Source of the DNA: Microbacterium sp. Leaf151
Lineage (GTDB): Bacteria > Actinomycetota > Actinomycetes > Actinomycetales > Microbacteriaceae
Assembly: GCF_001424225.1 (NCBI RefSeq)
Contig: NZ_LMOR01000001.1
Location: forward strand, 315,427 to 379,426
Direction of reading: 5' to 3'
DNA length: 64,000 nucleotides
Part shown: positions 24,979 to 34,936 of the stretch, piece by piece
How positions within the stretch are numbered: the stretch's first letter is position 1
Layout of the letters: each line of letters starts with the position of its first letter
Position numbers and translations under genes: made by a program
Notes under the pieces: generated by a model
What the model saw: the letters and a program-made list of their open reading frames with translations, nothing else
What the model was told of the DNA's origin: nothing
Database searches by the model: none

Positions 24979-26324
24979 GCATCTACACCCGCCTGACCGT
25001 CTCGGGTTCGGAGCGTCGAGCCGAGGTCGTCGTCCCCAGCGGCGAGCCTGTCGGCGCCGCACTGCCGCGCCTGCTCGACCTGCTCGGTGAGACAGCCGGC
25101 ACCGTCGAGCGGCCGCTGGCGGTGATCGCGCCCGACGGCGAGCAGATCGACATCGCATTGACGCCTCACCAGCTGGATCTCGTCGACGGCTCCCTCGTGC
25201 GCCTCGTGCGCCTGGACGCCGCACCGCCACCGCCCGTGGTGATCGACGTGACCGACGCCGCGGCCGATGCGCACGATGCCCGTCCCGACCGGTGGGACGA
25301 GCGGGCTCGGGCCGTCGCGGGCGGGATGGGGATCGCCGCCGCCTTCGCCGTCGCGGGGCTGCTGTCGCCGTGGTCGTCGCCGACCGTCGCAGCTTTCGCG
25401 TCGCTGGTCGCGGCCGTGGTGCTCGTGGCCGTCGCCACGGGCCTCGGCCTCGGCGGGCTCCGCCGTCTGTCGACGTGCGTGTCGGCGGGTGCCGCCGGCC
25501 TCACGCTGCCCGTGGGAGCGGCGACGACGACGGTCCTGGCATCGCACGGGTTCGCCGCGGACGCCGCGCTCGTCGGGGGTATCGCTGCGGCACTGGCCAC
25601 CGGATTCGCCGTCGCCCTCCTCGGCGCCGGCGTCGCGCACCGCCGTCGCGGCGCCGCGTCCGGCGGAGCACTGGGCGCGGTGCTGTCGTCACTGCTGCTC
25701 GGGCTCGTCCTCGGCGGGGTGGATGCCGTGGCCGCCGCGGCCATCACCGGCGTCATCGCCGCGTTCGCCACCGGCCCGCTGCCCTGGATCGCCCTATCGG
25801 CCGCCGGACTCACCGACCTCGACCAGCGCGCCGCGGACGGCGCCCCGCCCGCCCGTCCCCGCGCTTTCGCCGCCATCGACGAGGCGTACGCGGCGCTCAC
25901 GTGGAGCGTGGGGGCCGTGGCATCCGTTCTCGGGGTCGCCGGCGTCGCGCTCGCGTTCTCGGGCACGGTTTGGACCGAACTGCTCGCCCTGGCGTTCTTC
26001 CTCGTCGCCACCCTCCGCACGCGTGCATTCCCCCTGCGCTGGCAGGGCTGGCTGCTCTGGGCAGCCGCGGGTGCGATCGCCGTGGCGGGTCTGACGGTGC
26101 TGTTGTCGGACGGCCTCGGATGGGTCGGCGCGGGTGCCGCGATCGTGCTGGCCGCTCTGATCGCCACGATGGTGCTGGTACGGCCCCGCCCGCACGTGCG
26201 GGCGCGGTTGCGCGGCCTCGGCAACGTCGTCGAGACCCTCGCCGTCGTCTCGCTGGTGCCGCTGCTCGTGGGGGCGTTGGGTGTCTACGCCGATCTGCTC
26301 GGCATGTTCGGCGGACGCTCGTGA
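24975..26324 (+). CDS. eccD: EccD-like type VII secretion integral membrane protein
   Basis: 449 aa from GTG. Residues ~1-85 form the ubiquitin-like YukD domain ('YTRLTVSGSERRAEVVVPSG'), followed by about eleven membrane helices from residue ~112 to the end. This is the EccD architecture, the central pore-lining/vestibule component of the type VII channel. Length is in the family range. Start and stop both overlap neighbouring genes by 4 bases. Confidence 0.88.
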   Translation: MSIYTRLTVSGSERRAEVVVPSGEPVGAALPRLLDLLGETAGTVERPLAVIAPDGEQIDIALTPHQLDLVDGSLVRLVRLDAAPPPPVVIDVTDAAADAHDARPDRWDERARAVAGGMGIAAAFAVAGLLSPWSSPTVAAFASLVAAVVLVAVATGLGLGGLRRLSTCVSAGAAGLTLPVGAATTTVLASHGFAADAALVGGIAAALATGFAVALLGAGVAHRRRGAASGGALGAVLSSLLLGLVLGGVDAVAAAAITGVIAAFATGPLPWIALSAAGLTDLDQRAADGAPPARPRAFAAIDEAYAALTWSVGAVASVLGVAGVALAFSGTVWTELLALAFFLVATLRTRAFPLRWQGWLLWAAAGAIAVAGLTVLLSDGLGWVGAGAAIVLAALIATMVLVRPRPHVRARLRGLGNVVETLAVVSLVPLLVGALGVYADLLGMFGGRS

Positions 26325-27115
26325 GCGTGCTCGACCTGCGTGCGGTGTCGAACGCGGTGTTCGGCAGCGGTGCCAACGGCCGTGTTCGGCTGACGGAATG
26401 GGACGCCGCGATCCGCGGTGGCCTGTCGACGACGCGGCGGGTCGGCGTGATGTCGCTCGCACCGGGCGCCGGCACCAGTACGGTCGCCCACCAGCTCACT
26501 CTCGCGATCGCCGGGCGACGCGGCGAGCCGGTGCTCGCCGTCGACGTCTCGACCGGGGCCGCCGGTCTCGCCGGGCGCCTGGGCAGGGCCCCGGTCGCGC
26601 CCGACGAGACGCGAGCCGCCGCACGCACCACCGCCGAAGCCCTGAGCGGGCTCGCCGAGCGCGACGGGATCGTGGCGCTCCGTCCCCGCGACACCGACGA
26701 CGCGGTGGGCGCGTGGCTCGGCGAAGCGGCGCCCATCGCCCGGTTCTTCGACGTCGCGGTCACCGATTTCGGAACGCGTCATCCGGTGGTCGATCTCGCC
26801 GCGTGCGCGGCGCTGTGCGACGTCGTCTGCCTCGTCAGCGACGCCCGCCGGGCCGCGGCGGAACACGCCCGCTCGGTCGTCGAGGCCGTGCGCGCTCTGC
26901 CCGAATCGCCGTCGGTCGCCCTCGCCCTCGTCGACCAGGCGCGCGAAGGCGACGGCGTCGCGCGCGCGATCGCCACCGGGGCCGACCACGTGGTGCTGCC
27001 CCTCCCGTTCGACGCGGGTCTCGCCGCGGGCGGGCGGGCGCGCCGCTCGGTCACGCACCTCGCGGTCATCCGCCTCGCGGCCTCCGTGGTGGGGGCGACG
27101 GGGAGGCCCGCGTGA
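26321..27115 (+). CDS. ParA/MinD-like protein of the type VII locus with degenerate P-loop
   Basis: 264 aa from GTG. The fold order of a MinD/ParA protein is visible: a P-loop region 'SLAPGAGTSTVAHQL', 'VLAVDVSTGAAGL' at the switch I position, 'FFDVAVTDFGT' (Walker B-like Asp) and 'VCLVSDARRAA'. In the P-loop the lysine normally before the Ser/Thr is Thr, so ATP hydrolysis may be lost. In ESX systems comparable proteins are EspI-type regulators; role here is inference. Confidence 0.7.
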   Translation: MSVLDLRAVSNAVFGSGANGRVRLTEWDAAIRGGLSTTRRVGVMSLAPGAGTSTVAHQLTLAIAGRRGEPVLAVDVSTGAAGLAGRLGRAPVAPDETRAAARTTAEALSGLAERDGIVALRPRDTDDAVGAWLGEAAPIARFFDVAVTDFGTRHPVVDLAACAALCDVVCLVSDARRAAAEHARSVVEAVRALPESPSVALALVDQAREGDGVARAIATGADHVVLPLPFDAGLAAGGRARRSVTHLAVIRLAASVVGATGRPA

Positions 27116-30100
27116 CCGTCCGCATCGTTCACCGTCCGGCCCGCATCAGCGAAGCGGTCGAGCCCGCTCCCGACGTGATCCTCGCCCCGCCGCCGCCGAT
27201 CGGCGAGGGAAACACCGGCTTCCCGCTGCAGTCGCTGCTGCCGATCGTCGGCAGCCTTTCGTCGATCACGATGATCGTGCTGCTGCGCAACAACCCGATC
27301 ATGGTCGTGGTCGGCGCCGTCATCCTCGTGGTCGCCCTCGTCGGCGGTCTTGGCATGGCCCTCACCCAGCGCGGCAACGCCGCCCGCCAGCGCCGCGTGC
27401 AGCGTGAGCGCTACCTCGACTACCTCGAGGAGACGCGCGAAGACGTGCGCCGCACGGCCGACACCCAGCGCAGCAGGGCGCTCGCGCTGCATCCCGCTCC
27501 CGGCACGCTCGTCGAGATCGCGGCCGACCCGGCCCGCCGCTGGGAGCGGCGCCCCGGCGACGCCGACTTCCTGCGCACCCGTATCGGCACCGGCGACCTG
27601 CGGGCCGTCGACGTCGCACTGCCGCCCGAGCAGAACCCCGTGCAACCCTTCGACCCCGTGATGCGCGAGTCGGCCGAGCGCATGGTGCGCCTGGCGGGCG
27701 TCTCCCAGGGGATGCCGGCGACGGTCGACCTCGAGCGCGGCGGACAGGTCTCTCTCGTCGGCGCGCGCCGCGACACCCTGAGCGTCGCCCGTGCCCTCGC
27801 CGCGCAGATCGCCGCGTTCCACTCCCCCGACGACGTGCACGTCGCCCTCGCCGTCGCCCCCGCGCAGCGCGACGACTGGCACGGTTTCGACCTGCTCCCC
27901 CACGTCACCGGCGACACGCCTCCCGCCGGAGCCGTCACCGCGCGGCGGATCGCGCCGAGCCTCGACGGGCTCCTGTCACTGCTGCGCGACGAGCTGCGCG
28001 ACCGCGTCGCCACCGCCGCCGCCTCGCGCCGCGCGGGCCGACGCACCAAACCCGGCCGACTGGTCGTCTTCGTCGACGAGGCCGACCACGCGGCATCCGC
28101 CGTCCCCCGTCTGGATGCCGCCCTCGACCTCACGGCGCTGGGCGTCACGGTCGTGCACCTCGTCGACGACCGGCTCAAGGAGCCGACGACGGTCGCCGTC
28201 CGCGTCACCGTCGACGGTGGCGTCGCCACCATCGAAACACCGGGGTCGGGGGAGGCCGCCGTCGACGGCATCCGGATCGATGCGTTCACCCCCGCCGCCC
28301 TCGAGATCGTCGCGCGTCCCCTCGCGGGCCTGCGCCTTCGCCGCACCTCGGCCGAAGAGACCGGCACCACCCTCGCCCCCGATGTGACGCAGCTGATCGG
28401 TGTGGCCGACGTGGATGCCATCGACACCGCCGCCGCCTGGCGCACCCGCAGCGCCGCGGAGTTCCTCCGCGTGCCGATCGGCGTCGACGACCGCGGCGGA
28501 CCGGTGCTGCTCGACCTGAAGGAATCGGCACAGCTCGGTATGGGGCCGCACGGCATCTGCATCGGCGCCACCGGCTCCGGTAAGAGCGAACTGCTGCGCA
28601 CGCTCATCCTGGGTCTCGCGCTGACACACGCGCCCGACGATCTCAGCATGATCCTCGTCGACTACAAGGGCGGGGCCGCGTTCGCGCCCTTCGCGCGACT
28701 CCCGCATGTCGCGGGCATCATCGACAACCTCGCCGACGACCCCCAGCTCACCGAGCGCGCCCGCGCCAGCATCCAGGGCGAGGTCGTGCGTCGACAGCGT
28801 CTGCTCAAAGATGCCGGCAACGCGGCATCCATCGGTCACTATCGGCAGCTACGCCGCGACCGCCCGGAGCTCCCCGCCCTGCCGCACCTGTTCCTCGTCA
28901 TCGACGAGTTCGGCGAGCTGCTCACCGCCGAGCCCGATTTCGTCGAACTGCTGCTGACGATCGGGCGCATCGGCCGCTCGATCGGCGTGCACCTGCTGCT
29001 GTCGAGCCAGCGCATCGAGGCCGGGCGCCTGCGCGGTCTCGACACCTACCTGTCGTACCGCATCGGCCTCCGCACGTTCTCGGAGTCGGAATCGGCCGTC
29101 GTACTCGACACCCCCGATGCGTTCCACCTGCCCGCCATCCCCGGCTTCGGTTACCTCAAGGTCGACACCTCGGTCTACACGCGATTCCGCGCCGGATACG
29201 TCTCGGGCCCCGTCCCCGACACCGTCGAGTCGGGGCCCCGCCACGACGACGCCCCGCCCGTGCTGCCGCTCAGTGCCTACGACCTCCCGGACGAGACCCC
29301 CGAAGACGCGCATCTCGACAGCTCCGAGCCCGAGACGCCGACCACCGGTCGCACACTCGTGCAGGCTGCGACCTCGCAACTGGCACGCGGCATCGCCCGC
29401 ACCCGGCCGGTATGGCTGCCACCGCTGCCACCCGTGCTGACGCTCGGCGGAGTGCTGCCGCAGGCCGACGGCGCCGGCACGCTGCGCGCACCGATGGGCC
29501 TGCTCGACGACCCCTCGACCCAGACGCAGGGGCCCTGGATGCTGGATCTCACGCGCTCGGGCGGACACGTCTCGATCACGGGTGCACCCCAGTCGGGGCG
29601 CTCGATGTTCCTGCGCACCCTCGCCGCCTCACTCGCCTTCACTCACTCGCCGCGCCAGGTGAGCATCTACGGAATGGACCTCACCGGCGGCGGGCTCGCG
29701 CGCATCGAGCCCTTCCCGCACGTGGGCGGTGTCGCCACGCGCGGCAACCGGGAACGGCTCATGCGGCTGCTCGAGGAGCTCACGGGCATGCTCGCCGTGC
29801 GCGAGCGCGTGTTCCGCGATCACGGCCTGGACTCGCTCGCCGACATGCGCCGGCAGCATGCGGCCGGGCGCCTCCCCGATCTGCCGAGCGCCGACGTCGT
29901 GCTGCTCGTCGACGGCCTCGGCGCGCTGCGACAGGACTTCGAAGACCTCGAGGCACCGCTCGGCCAGCTGCTCGAGCGCGGCGGGAGCTTCGGCATCCAC
30001 GTCGTCGTCGCCCTCTCGCGCTGGAACGAACTGCGCATGAATCTGCAGGGGCTCATCGGTACCCGTCTCGAACTCAAACTGAACGACCCGGCCGACTCGC

Positions 30101-31191
30101 AGATCGCCCGCAAGCTGTCGACGACGCTCCGGGCCGATGAGCCGGGCCGCGTGCTGACCGACGCCAAACTGTTCGCCCAGGTCGCCCTGCCCCTGCTCGA
30201 AGAGGTCGACGACGGCGACACCGGAGAAGCCCTCGAGCGGCTCGCCCGCGAGAGCGCGGCCCGCTGGGGCGGCCAGGGAGCGGCACCGATCCGCCTGCTG
30301 CCCGAGGTCCTGGATCCGGCCGACCTTCCCGACGCGATCGACGAACCGGATGCCGTACCCCTCGGCCTGCGGCAGGACACGATGCAGCCCGTCACCCTCG
30401 ACATCGCCACCCGCGACCCGCACCTGCTGGTGCTCGGCGACAGCCGGTGCGGCAAGACGACGGTGCTTCGGGGCATCGTGCAGGGCGCGGTCGACCGGCA
30501 CTCGCCGGAGGAACTCGTCGTCGCCCTCATGGACGCCCGCGGCGACCTGGCATCCGAGATCCCCGACGCCTATCTCGGCGGGCACGCGACCTCCGGTCGG
30601 CAGGCGCGGTTGCTGGCGGAGTCGATCGCCGTCGAGCTCGAGAAGCGGCAGAGCGACCGCGACTCGGGCCCACGCATCCTCGTGGTCGCCGACGACTTCG
30701 ACATCCTCGCCGCCGGCGGCACGGAGCCGTTGCGCCCCCTGCTGCCCTACCTGGCGTCGGCGCGCGACCTGCGGCTGAACGTGGTCGTGAGTCGCCCGGT
30801 CGCCGGCGCGTCGCGGGCGATGTTCGATCTGGCGCTGCAGGGCATCCGCGACACCGGCGGCACGACGCTCATCATGTCGGGCGACCGCTCCGAGGGTGCG
30901 CTGCTGCCGAAGCTGTACGCCGAGCCGATGATCGCCGGACGCGGGCGCCTCGCCCGCCGTGGCGACCGGCCGACGCTCATGCAGGTGGCGAACTTCGTCG
31001 CCGGCGAGGCGGACCTGGAGGAACCGGCGGACCAGGGTGTGCCGTCGGCGGATGCCACGACCGCGGTGGCAGTGACCGGCGAGGCGACGGTCCCTCCGGC
31101 GAGCACGGCGGAGGCTGCTGCGCACGTCGCTGTTGCCGCCGCCGATGATCCACCCCTGACACGACGGAGGAGGAATCGTGCCCCGCAGTAG
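27112..31191 (+). CDS. eccC: EccC-type FtsK/SpoIIIE ATPase, type VII secretion motor
   Basis: 1359 aa from GTG, fused EccCa+EccCb form. Two N-terminal membrane helices (residues ~37-80), a DUF-like stalk, then three ATPase modules. D1: Walker A 'GATGSGKSELL' (residue ~485), Walker B 'LFLVIDEFGELL'. D2: 'GAPQSGRSMFL' (lysine replaced by Arg). D3: 'GDSRCGKTTVL', 'ILVVADDFDIL'. It recognises substrates through D3 and powers export. The C-terminal ~50 residues are Ala/Glu-rich and disordered. The next gene overlaps its end by 14 bases. Confidence 0.95.
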   Translation: MTVRIVHRPARISEAVEPAPDVILAPPPPIGEGNTGFPLQSLLPIVGSLSSITMIVLLRNNPIMVVVGAVILVVALVGGLGMALTQRGNAARQRRVQRERYLDYLEETREDVRRTADTQRSRALALHPAPGTLVEIAADPARRWERRPGDADFLRTRIGTGDLRAVDVALPPEQNPVQPFDPVMRESAERMVRLAGVSQGMPATVDLERGGQVSLVGARRDTLSVARALAAQIAAFHSPDDVHVALAVAPAQRDDWHGFDLLPHVTGDTPPAGAVTARRIAPSLDGLLSLLRDELRDRVATAAASRRAGRRTKPGRLVVFVDEADHAASAVPRLDAALDLTALGVTVVHLVDDRLKEPTTVAVRVTVDGGVATIETPGSGEAAVDGIRIDAFTPAALEIVARPLAGLRLRRTSAEETGTTLAPDVTQLIGVADVDAIDTAAAWRTRSAAEFLRVPIGVDDRGGPVLLDLKESAQLGMGPHGICIGATGSGKSELLRTLILGLALTHAPDDLSMILVDYKGGAAFAPFARLPHVAGIIDNLADDPQLTERARASIQGEVVRRQRLLKDAGNAASIGHYRQLRRDRPELPALPHLFLVIDEFGELLTAEPDFVELLLTIGRIGRSIGVHLLLSSQRIEAGRLRGLDTYLSYRIGLRTFSESESAVVLDTPDAFHLPAIPGFGYLKVDTSVYTRFRAGYVSGPVPDTVESGPRHDDAPPVLPLSAYDLPDETPEDAHLDSSEPETPTTGRTLVQAATSQLARGIARTRPVWLPPLPPVLTLGGVLPQADGAGTLRAPMGLLDDPSTQTQGPWMLDLTRSGGHVSITGAPQSGRSMFLRTLAASLAFTHSPRQVSIYGMDLTGGGLARIEPFPHVGGVATRGNRERLMRLLEELTGMLAVRERVFRDHGLDSLADMRRQHAAGRLPDLPSADVVLLVDGLGALRQDFEDLEAPLGQLLERGGSFGIHVVVALSRWNELRMNLQGLIGTRLELKLNDPADSQIARKLSTTLRADEPGRVLTDAKLFAQVALPLLEEVDDGDTGEALERLARESAARWGGQGAAPIRLLPEVLDPADLPDAIDEPDAVPLGLRQDTMQPVTLDIATRDPHLLVLGDSRCGKTTVLRGIVQGAVDRHSPEELVVALMDARGDLASEIPDAYLGGHATSGRQARLLAESIAVELEKRQSDRDSGPRILVVADDFDILAAGGTEPLRPLLPYLASARDLRLNVVVSRPVAGASRAMFDLALQGIRDTGGTTLIMSGDRSEGALLPKLYAEPMIAGRGRLARRGDRPTLMQVANFVAGEADLEEPADQGVPSADATTAVAVTGEATVPPASTAEAAAHVAVAAADDPPLTRRRRNRAPQ

Positions 31192-31540
31192 CGTCGCTTT
31201 CACCCGCGATCCGATCGACATCGAGGCGCTCGCGGACGCCGTGTCCGCCGTGCTCACGCCCGAAGAACTCGCGGCGACCCCGGTGGAGATCCGCCCGCTC
31301 GACGACGGCGCCGCGGCCCAGGTCGTGATGATCGACCGGGTCGTGCTGACCGTGCTGCGCCCGCGACTCGTCCCTGCGCCGGCGGAGTTCGCCCGCATCT
31401 ACGGCACCGTCGCGGTGACGGCCGATGCCCGTTGGTCGACGGACTGCTTCACGACCTGGGAGCCCGAGGGTGTGATCGGCGTCCGTCTGATCGAGGCGGC
31501 CGCCACCGCGCGCGGCGGTACCGCGGTACACCTCGGCTGA
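31178..31540 (+). CDS. Small protein at the end of the type VII operon
   Basis: 120 aa from GTG with a GGAGGAGG site 5 bases upstream, inside the eccC 3' end. Not recognised. Soluble, alpha/beta, with 'LTPEELAATPVEIRPLDDG' and 'WSTDCFTTWEPEGVIGVRL'. Overlap with eccC indicates it is part of the secretion operon, perhaps a chaperone or EccC accessory (inference). Confidence 0.65.
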   Translation: MPRSSVAFTRDPIDIEALADAVSAVLTPEELAATPVEIRPLDDGAAAQVVMIDRVVLTVLRPRLVPAPAEFARIYGTVAVTADARWSTDCFTTWEPEGVIGVRLIEAAATARGGTAVHLG

Positions 31541-31578
31541 AACGGAACCCCACCCGACGTCCAGGCGGCCGGAAGGAC

Positions 31579-32646
31579 TCAGCCCACGGGCAGCGGTGCG
31601 ACCTTGGCCAGGAACGCCTGTGTCTCGGTCAGCGCCTGCTGCGCCTCGGGCCGGTCGAGGCGGAACTGGTACTCGTGCGGCAGGGCGGGGGTGTGATCCG
31701 CCGGCCAGAACAGCGTGGTCACATCGACGTCGAGCTGCCGCAGGCGTTGCGCCATCGGGATACCCTGCAGCCAGGTGAGGCCGTCGCCGTTGCCTCCGCT
31801 GATGTAGGTCGGCGGGAATCCGGATGCCGCGAAGTCGATCGTCGACATGGTCGCGCCCGCGCTCTCGACCGACCAGTCCTTGGTGCCGGTGTACGCCCAC
31901 AGCGACGACGAGAACCCCCACCCGATCAGGCCGTTGAGGTCGTCCATCGACCGCAGGTCGTAGATGCCGCAGTTCAAGACGACCCCCACGAGCTGCGACG
32001 CCGAGAGCGCCGGTGCGACGTCGAGCAGGTCGGCGTACTCGCTGTCGGTGGTGAGCGCGGCCAGCTGGCTGGCGAGCTGCGCGCCCGCCGAGTCGCCGGC
32101 CAGCACGATCCGGTCCGGATCGACCGAGAGGTCGTCGGCGTGCGCGTCGATGTAGGCCAGGGCGTCGTTGATCTGGCGCACGGCGGTGGGGTAGACCTGC
32201 TCGGGGCCGAGGCTGTAGTTCAGACCGATCGCGGTGTAGCCGGTGGAGGCGAGGATGCGCAGGTACGGGTCGACGTTGGCCGACGAACCCGAGACCCAGG
32301 CTCCGCCGTGGATCCAGATGACGGCCGGGCGTCTCTCCCCCTCGTCGGCCGTGGTGAAGAGGTCGAGGGTCGTGTCACCGCCGCCCGCGGCATCCTGCTG
32401 GTCGCCGTACGGCACGCCGAGCTCGGTGCGCAGCGGCGTGTCGGGAACGTGGCGCTGCATCTCGGCGACGGTGTCGGCGCCGTTCTTCTCGAAGACCGCG
32501 CGCACGATCATCGCCGACGGCCACGGGGTGAGGGAGAAGACCGCGGTGACCACGAGCGCGACGCCCACGATGATCGCGGCGGACACGGCGAGACGCCGTC
32601 GCTTGCGCCGCGGCGTCGGGCGCTCGGCATCCGGCTGTGGCTTCAT
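31579..32646 (-). CDS. Alpha/beta hydrolase (hormone-sensitive lipase type), membrane-anchored
   Basis: 355 aa. A basic N-terminus and one membrane helix (residues ~20-42) place the enzyme outside the membrane. Oxyanion motif 'VIWIHGGAWVSGSS', nucleophile 'LAGDSAGAQLASQ' and a late His in 'WPADHTPALPHEYQF' give the Ser-Asp-His triad of the alpha/beta hydrolase-3 group. Substrate unknown, likely an ester. ATG 32646 has GAGGGGAG upstream. Converges with the type VII operon with a 38-bp gap. Confidence 0.85.
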   Translation of the reverse strand: MKPQPDAERPTPRRKRRRLAVSAAIIVGVALVVTAVFSLTPWPSAMIVRAVFEKNGADTVAEMQRHVPDTPLRTELGVPYGDQQDAAGGGDTTLDLFTTADEGERRPAVIWIHGGAWVSGSSANVDPYLRILASTGYTAIGLNYSLGPEQVYPTAVRQINDALAYIDAHADDLSVDPDRIVLAGDSAGAQLASQLAALTTDSEYADLLDVAPALSASQLVGVVLNCGIYDLRSMDDLNGLIGWGFSSSLWAYTGTKDWSVESAGATMSTIDFAASGFPPTYISGGNGDGLTWLQGIPMAQRLRQLDVDVTTLFWPADHTPALPHEYQFRLDRPEAQQALTETQAFLAKVAPLPVG

Positions 32647-32722
32647 TCGTGCTCCCCTCGCTCGCCCCGTGCTCAGTGTGGCAGCCGAGGCGGCGACGTC
32701 GCGCGCTCCGCGGCCCGTGGGA

Positions 32723-32763
32723 ACGACGGATGCCGCCACCCTCGGGCGACGGCATCCGGTCGT
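32723..32763 (-). terminator. Stem-loop after glyS
   Basis: GGATGCCG (32728-32735) pairs with CGGCATCC (32750-32757), extended by ACGAC/GTCGT with one bulge. It lies 11 bases beyond the glyS stop. It is built from the over-used GGATGCC heptamer in both orientations. Confidence 0.5.
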
Positions 32764-32773
32764 TCGTCGGGGG

Positions 32774-34162
32774 TCAGGCCCCGCGCAGGCGCTCCGCGAG
32801 GTAGCCGTGCAGGGCATCGAGACCGATGCGCTCCTGGCCCATCGTGTCGCGATCGCGGACCGTCACGGCGTTGTCGTCGAGCGAGTCGAAATCGACGGTG
32901 ACGCAGAACGGGGTGCCGATCTCGTCCTGACGGCGGTAGCGGCGGCCGATGGCGCCGGCGTCGTCGAAGTCGATGTTCCACCCGGCGGCACGCAGGGTGT
33001 CGGCGACCTCGCGCGCCAGCGGCGACAGGCGCTCGTTGCGCGAGAGCGGCAGCACGGCCACCTTCACGGGCGCGAGGCGCGGGTCGAGCTTGAGCACCGT
33101 GCGGGTGTCGGTGCCGCCCTTGGCGTTGGGCACCTCTTCTTCGCGGTACGCGTCGACGAGGAACGCCATCATCGCGCGCGTCAGACCGAACGAGGGCTCG
33201 ATGACGTACGGCGTGTACTTCTCGCCCGAGGCCTGGTCGAAGAACGTGAGCGACTGACCCGACGCCTCGGAGTGGCTCTTGAGGTCGTAGTCGGTGCGGT
33301 TGGCGACGCCCATCAGCTCGCCCCACTCCTTGCCCGGGAAGCCGAAGCGGTACTCGACGTCGATCGTGCCGGCGGAGTAGTGCGCGCGGTCGTCTTCGGG
33401 CACGTCGAAACGCTTCATGTTGTCGGCGTCGATGCCCAGCTCGATGAACCAGTTCCAGCACGCCTCGACCCAGTGCTCGAACCACTCGTTCGCCTCGGCG
33501 GGCGGGGTGAAGTACTCGATCTCCATCTGCTCGAACTCGCGCGTGCGGAAGATGAAGTTTCCGGGCGTGATCTCGTTGCGGAACGCCTTGCCGACCTGGC
33601 CGACACCGAACGGAGGCTTGCGACGGGATGCCGTGAGCACGTTCGAGAAATTGACGAAGATGCCCTGCGCGGTCTCGGGGCGCAGGAAGTGCAGGCCCGA
33701 CTCGTCGTCGACGACGCCGAGGTAGGTCTTGACCAGACCCGAGAACGACTTGGGCTCGGTGTACTGGCCCTTGGTGCCGCAGTTCGGGCACGGCACGTCG
33801 GCGAGACCGTTCTCGGCCTTGCGGTTCTTGCGGGCCTCGAAGTCCTCGATGAGGTTGTCGGCGCGGAAGCGCTTGTGGCAACTGAGGCACTCGACCAACG
33901 GGTCGGTGAAGGTGGCGACGTGGCCCGAGGCCTCCCACACGCGCTTCGGCAGGATGATGCTCGAGTCCAGGCCCACCATGTCGCCGCGGCCGCGGACGAA
34001 CGTCTGCCACCACTGGCGGCGGATGTTCTCTTTCAGCTCCGTACCGAGGGGGCCGTAATCCCATGCCGAACGCGAACCGCCGTAGATCTCACCGGCCTGG
34101 AACACGAACCCGCGATGGCGGGCGAGGGCGATGACCTTGTCGAGGCGGGACTGTTCGGCCAC
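32774..34162 (-). CDS. glyS: Glycyl-tRNA synthetase, dimeric class II
   Basis: 462 aa from GTG with GGAG upstream. Charges tRNA(Gly). Seen: '[23 protein letters not shown]' (residues ~19-41), zinc-binding CxxC pairs 'CLSCHKRF' and 'CPNCGTKG', motif 2 '[20 protein letters not shown]', '[24 protein letters not shown]' and motif 3 '[16 protein letters not shown]'. The eukaryote-like alpha2 form, as in most actinobacteria. Single gene with its own promoter region in 34163-34221. Confidence 0.97.
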   Translation of the reverse strand: MAEQSRLDKVIALARHRGFVFQAGEIYGGSRSAWDYGPLGTELKENIRRQWWQTFVRGRGDMVGLDSSIILPKRVWEASGHVATFTDPLVECLSCHKRFRADNLIEDFEARKNRKAENGLADVPCPNCGTKGQYTEPKSFSGLVKTYLGVVDDESGLHFLRPETAQGIFVNFSNVLTASRRKPPFGVGQVGKAFRNEITPGNFIFRTREFEQMEIEYFTPPAEANEWFEHWVEACWNWFIELGIDADNMKRFDVPEDDRAHYSAGTIDVEYRFGFPGKEWGELMGVANRTDYDLKSHSEASGQSLTFFDQASGEKYTPYVIEPSFGLTRAMMAFLVDAYREEEVPNAKGGTDTRTVLKLDPRLAPVKVAVLPLSRNERLSPLAREVADTLRAAGWNIDFDDAGAIGRRYRRQDEIGTPFCVTVDFDSLDDNAVTVRDRDTMGQERIGLDALHGYLAERLRGA

Positions 34163-34215
34163 GGTGGCTCCAATGGTCGCAAAGATGTGGGGATCGTGCG
34201 CGAGTGCGCGGCATC

Positions 34216-34221
34216 CAGTTT
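34216..34221 (-). promoter_or_regulatory. Possible -10 (TAAACT) for glyS
   Basis: TAAACT on the minus strand lies ~54 bases before the glyS start, giving a short leader that contains a GGAG ribosome-binding site. It overlaps the end of the upstream gene by two bases. Confidence 0.35.
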
Positions 34222-34936
34222 ATCGAAGCGGGCCGGTATCGCCCGGCCCGCCGTCGCGCGCGCGATCGCGCTCCGACCGCCACGTCTGGAGATACGGCAT
34301 CACGACGTTCACGGAGTGGGCGGCGAGGGTCGCCCGGGCGGCCGCGGCGAGCGCCTCGGGCGGGGGCACGGAGCCGGCGGGTGTGTGCGCGATCGGATAC
34401 GGGAAGCGGCCTCGGAACATGTCCATCCACAGCAGCACCAGGTCGCCGTCGTCCGGCAGCGTCGCGTAGGTGCGCGACCCGCGCTCCTGGCGCTCGATCC
34501 GCCACCCCGGCCGACCGCGCGTCGCCGTGTAATCGGGATCGCCGCCCCACGACCAGCCGCCCCGGCTGCGAATGGGCGTGCCGTAGCCGGACCCGTCGAG
34601 GGCGAGCGCGAGCGCCTCGGGAGTCCAGGGCGCCGGGAAGAAGATCGACATGCTCACGCCGAGCGCCAGCGACGACAAGCGCGGGGCCTCGGTGGCCGCC
34701 CGCGGAACCTCGGCCTCGAGGGCGGCGGCGAGCGCGATGGTCGCTGCCGACGGGTCGCCCGCGTCGAGCAGCAGCACGAACGTCTGCAACGACCGCAGGT
34801 AGGTGCGGTGGGCCGCGGCCTCCGCGAAAGGCGGGATCGGGATGCCGTCCACGGCCGGCCGGCCCCACGGCACGTCATCGCGATCGGTCTCGCCGAGGCC
34901 GTGACGTCCGCCGGCGTCGTGCCGGGTCCGTCTCAC
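34220..34936 (-). CDS. Conserved protein of unknown function, coupled to menC
   Basis: 238 aa from a GTG whose GTGA overlaps the menC stop. Not recognised. Soluble; features are 'LRSLQTFVLLLDAGDPSAATIALAAAL', 'SIFFPAPWTPEALALALDGSG' and a Trp/Gly-rich 'RGGWSWGGDPDYTATRGRPGW'. The tail 'RSERDRARDGGPGDTGPLR' is disordered. Translational coupling suggests a role with the MenC-family enzyme, but nothing in the sequence names it. Confidence 0.6.
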   Translation of the reverse strand: MRRTRHDAGGRHGLGETDRDDVPWGRPAVDGIPIPPFAEAAAHRTYLRSLQTFVLLLDAGDPSAATIALAAALEAEVPRAATEAPRLSSLALGVSMSIFFPAPWTPEALALALDGSGYGTPIRSRGGWSWGGDPDYTATRGRPGWRIERQERGSRTYATLPDDGDLVLLWMDMFRGRFPYPIAHTPAGSVPPPEALAAAARATLAAHSVNVVMPYLQTWRSERDRARDGGPGDTGPLR

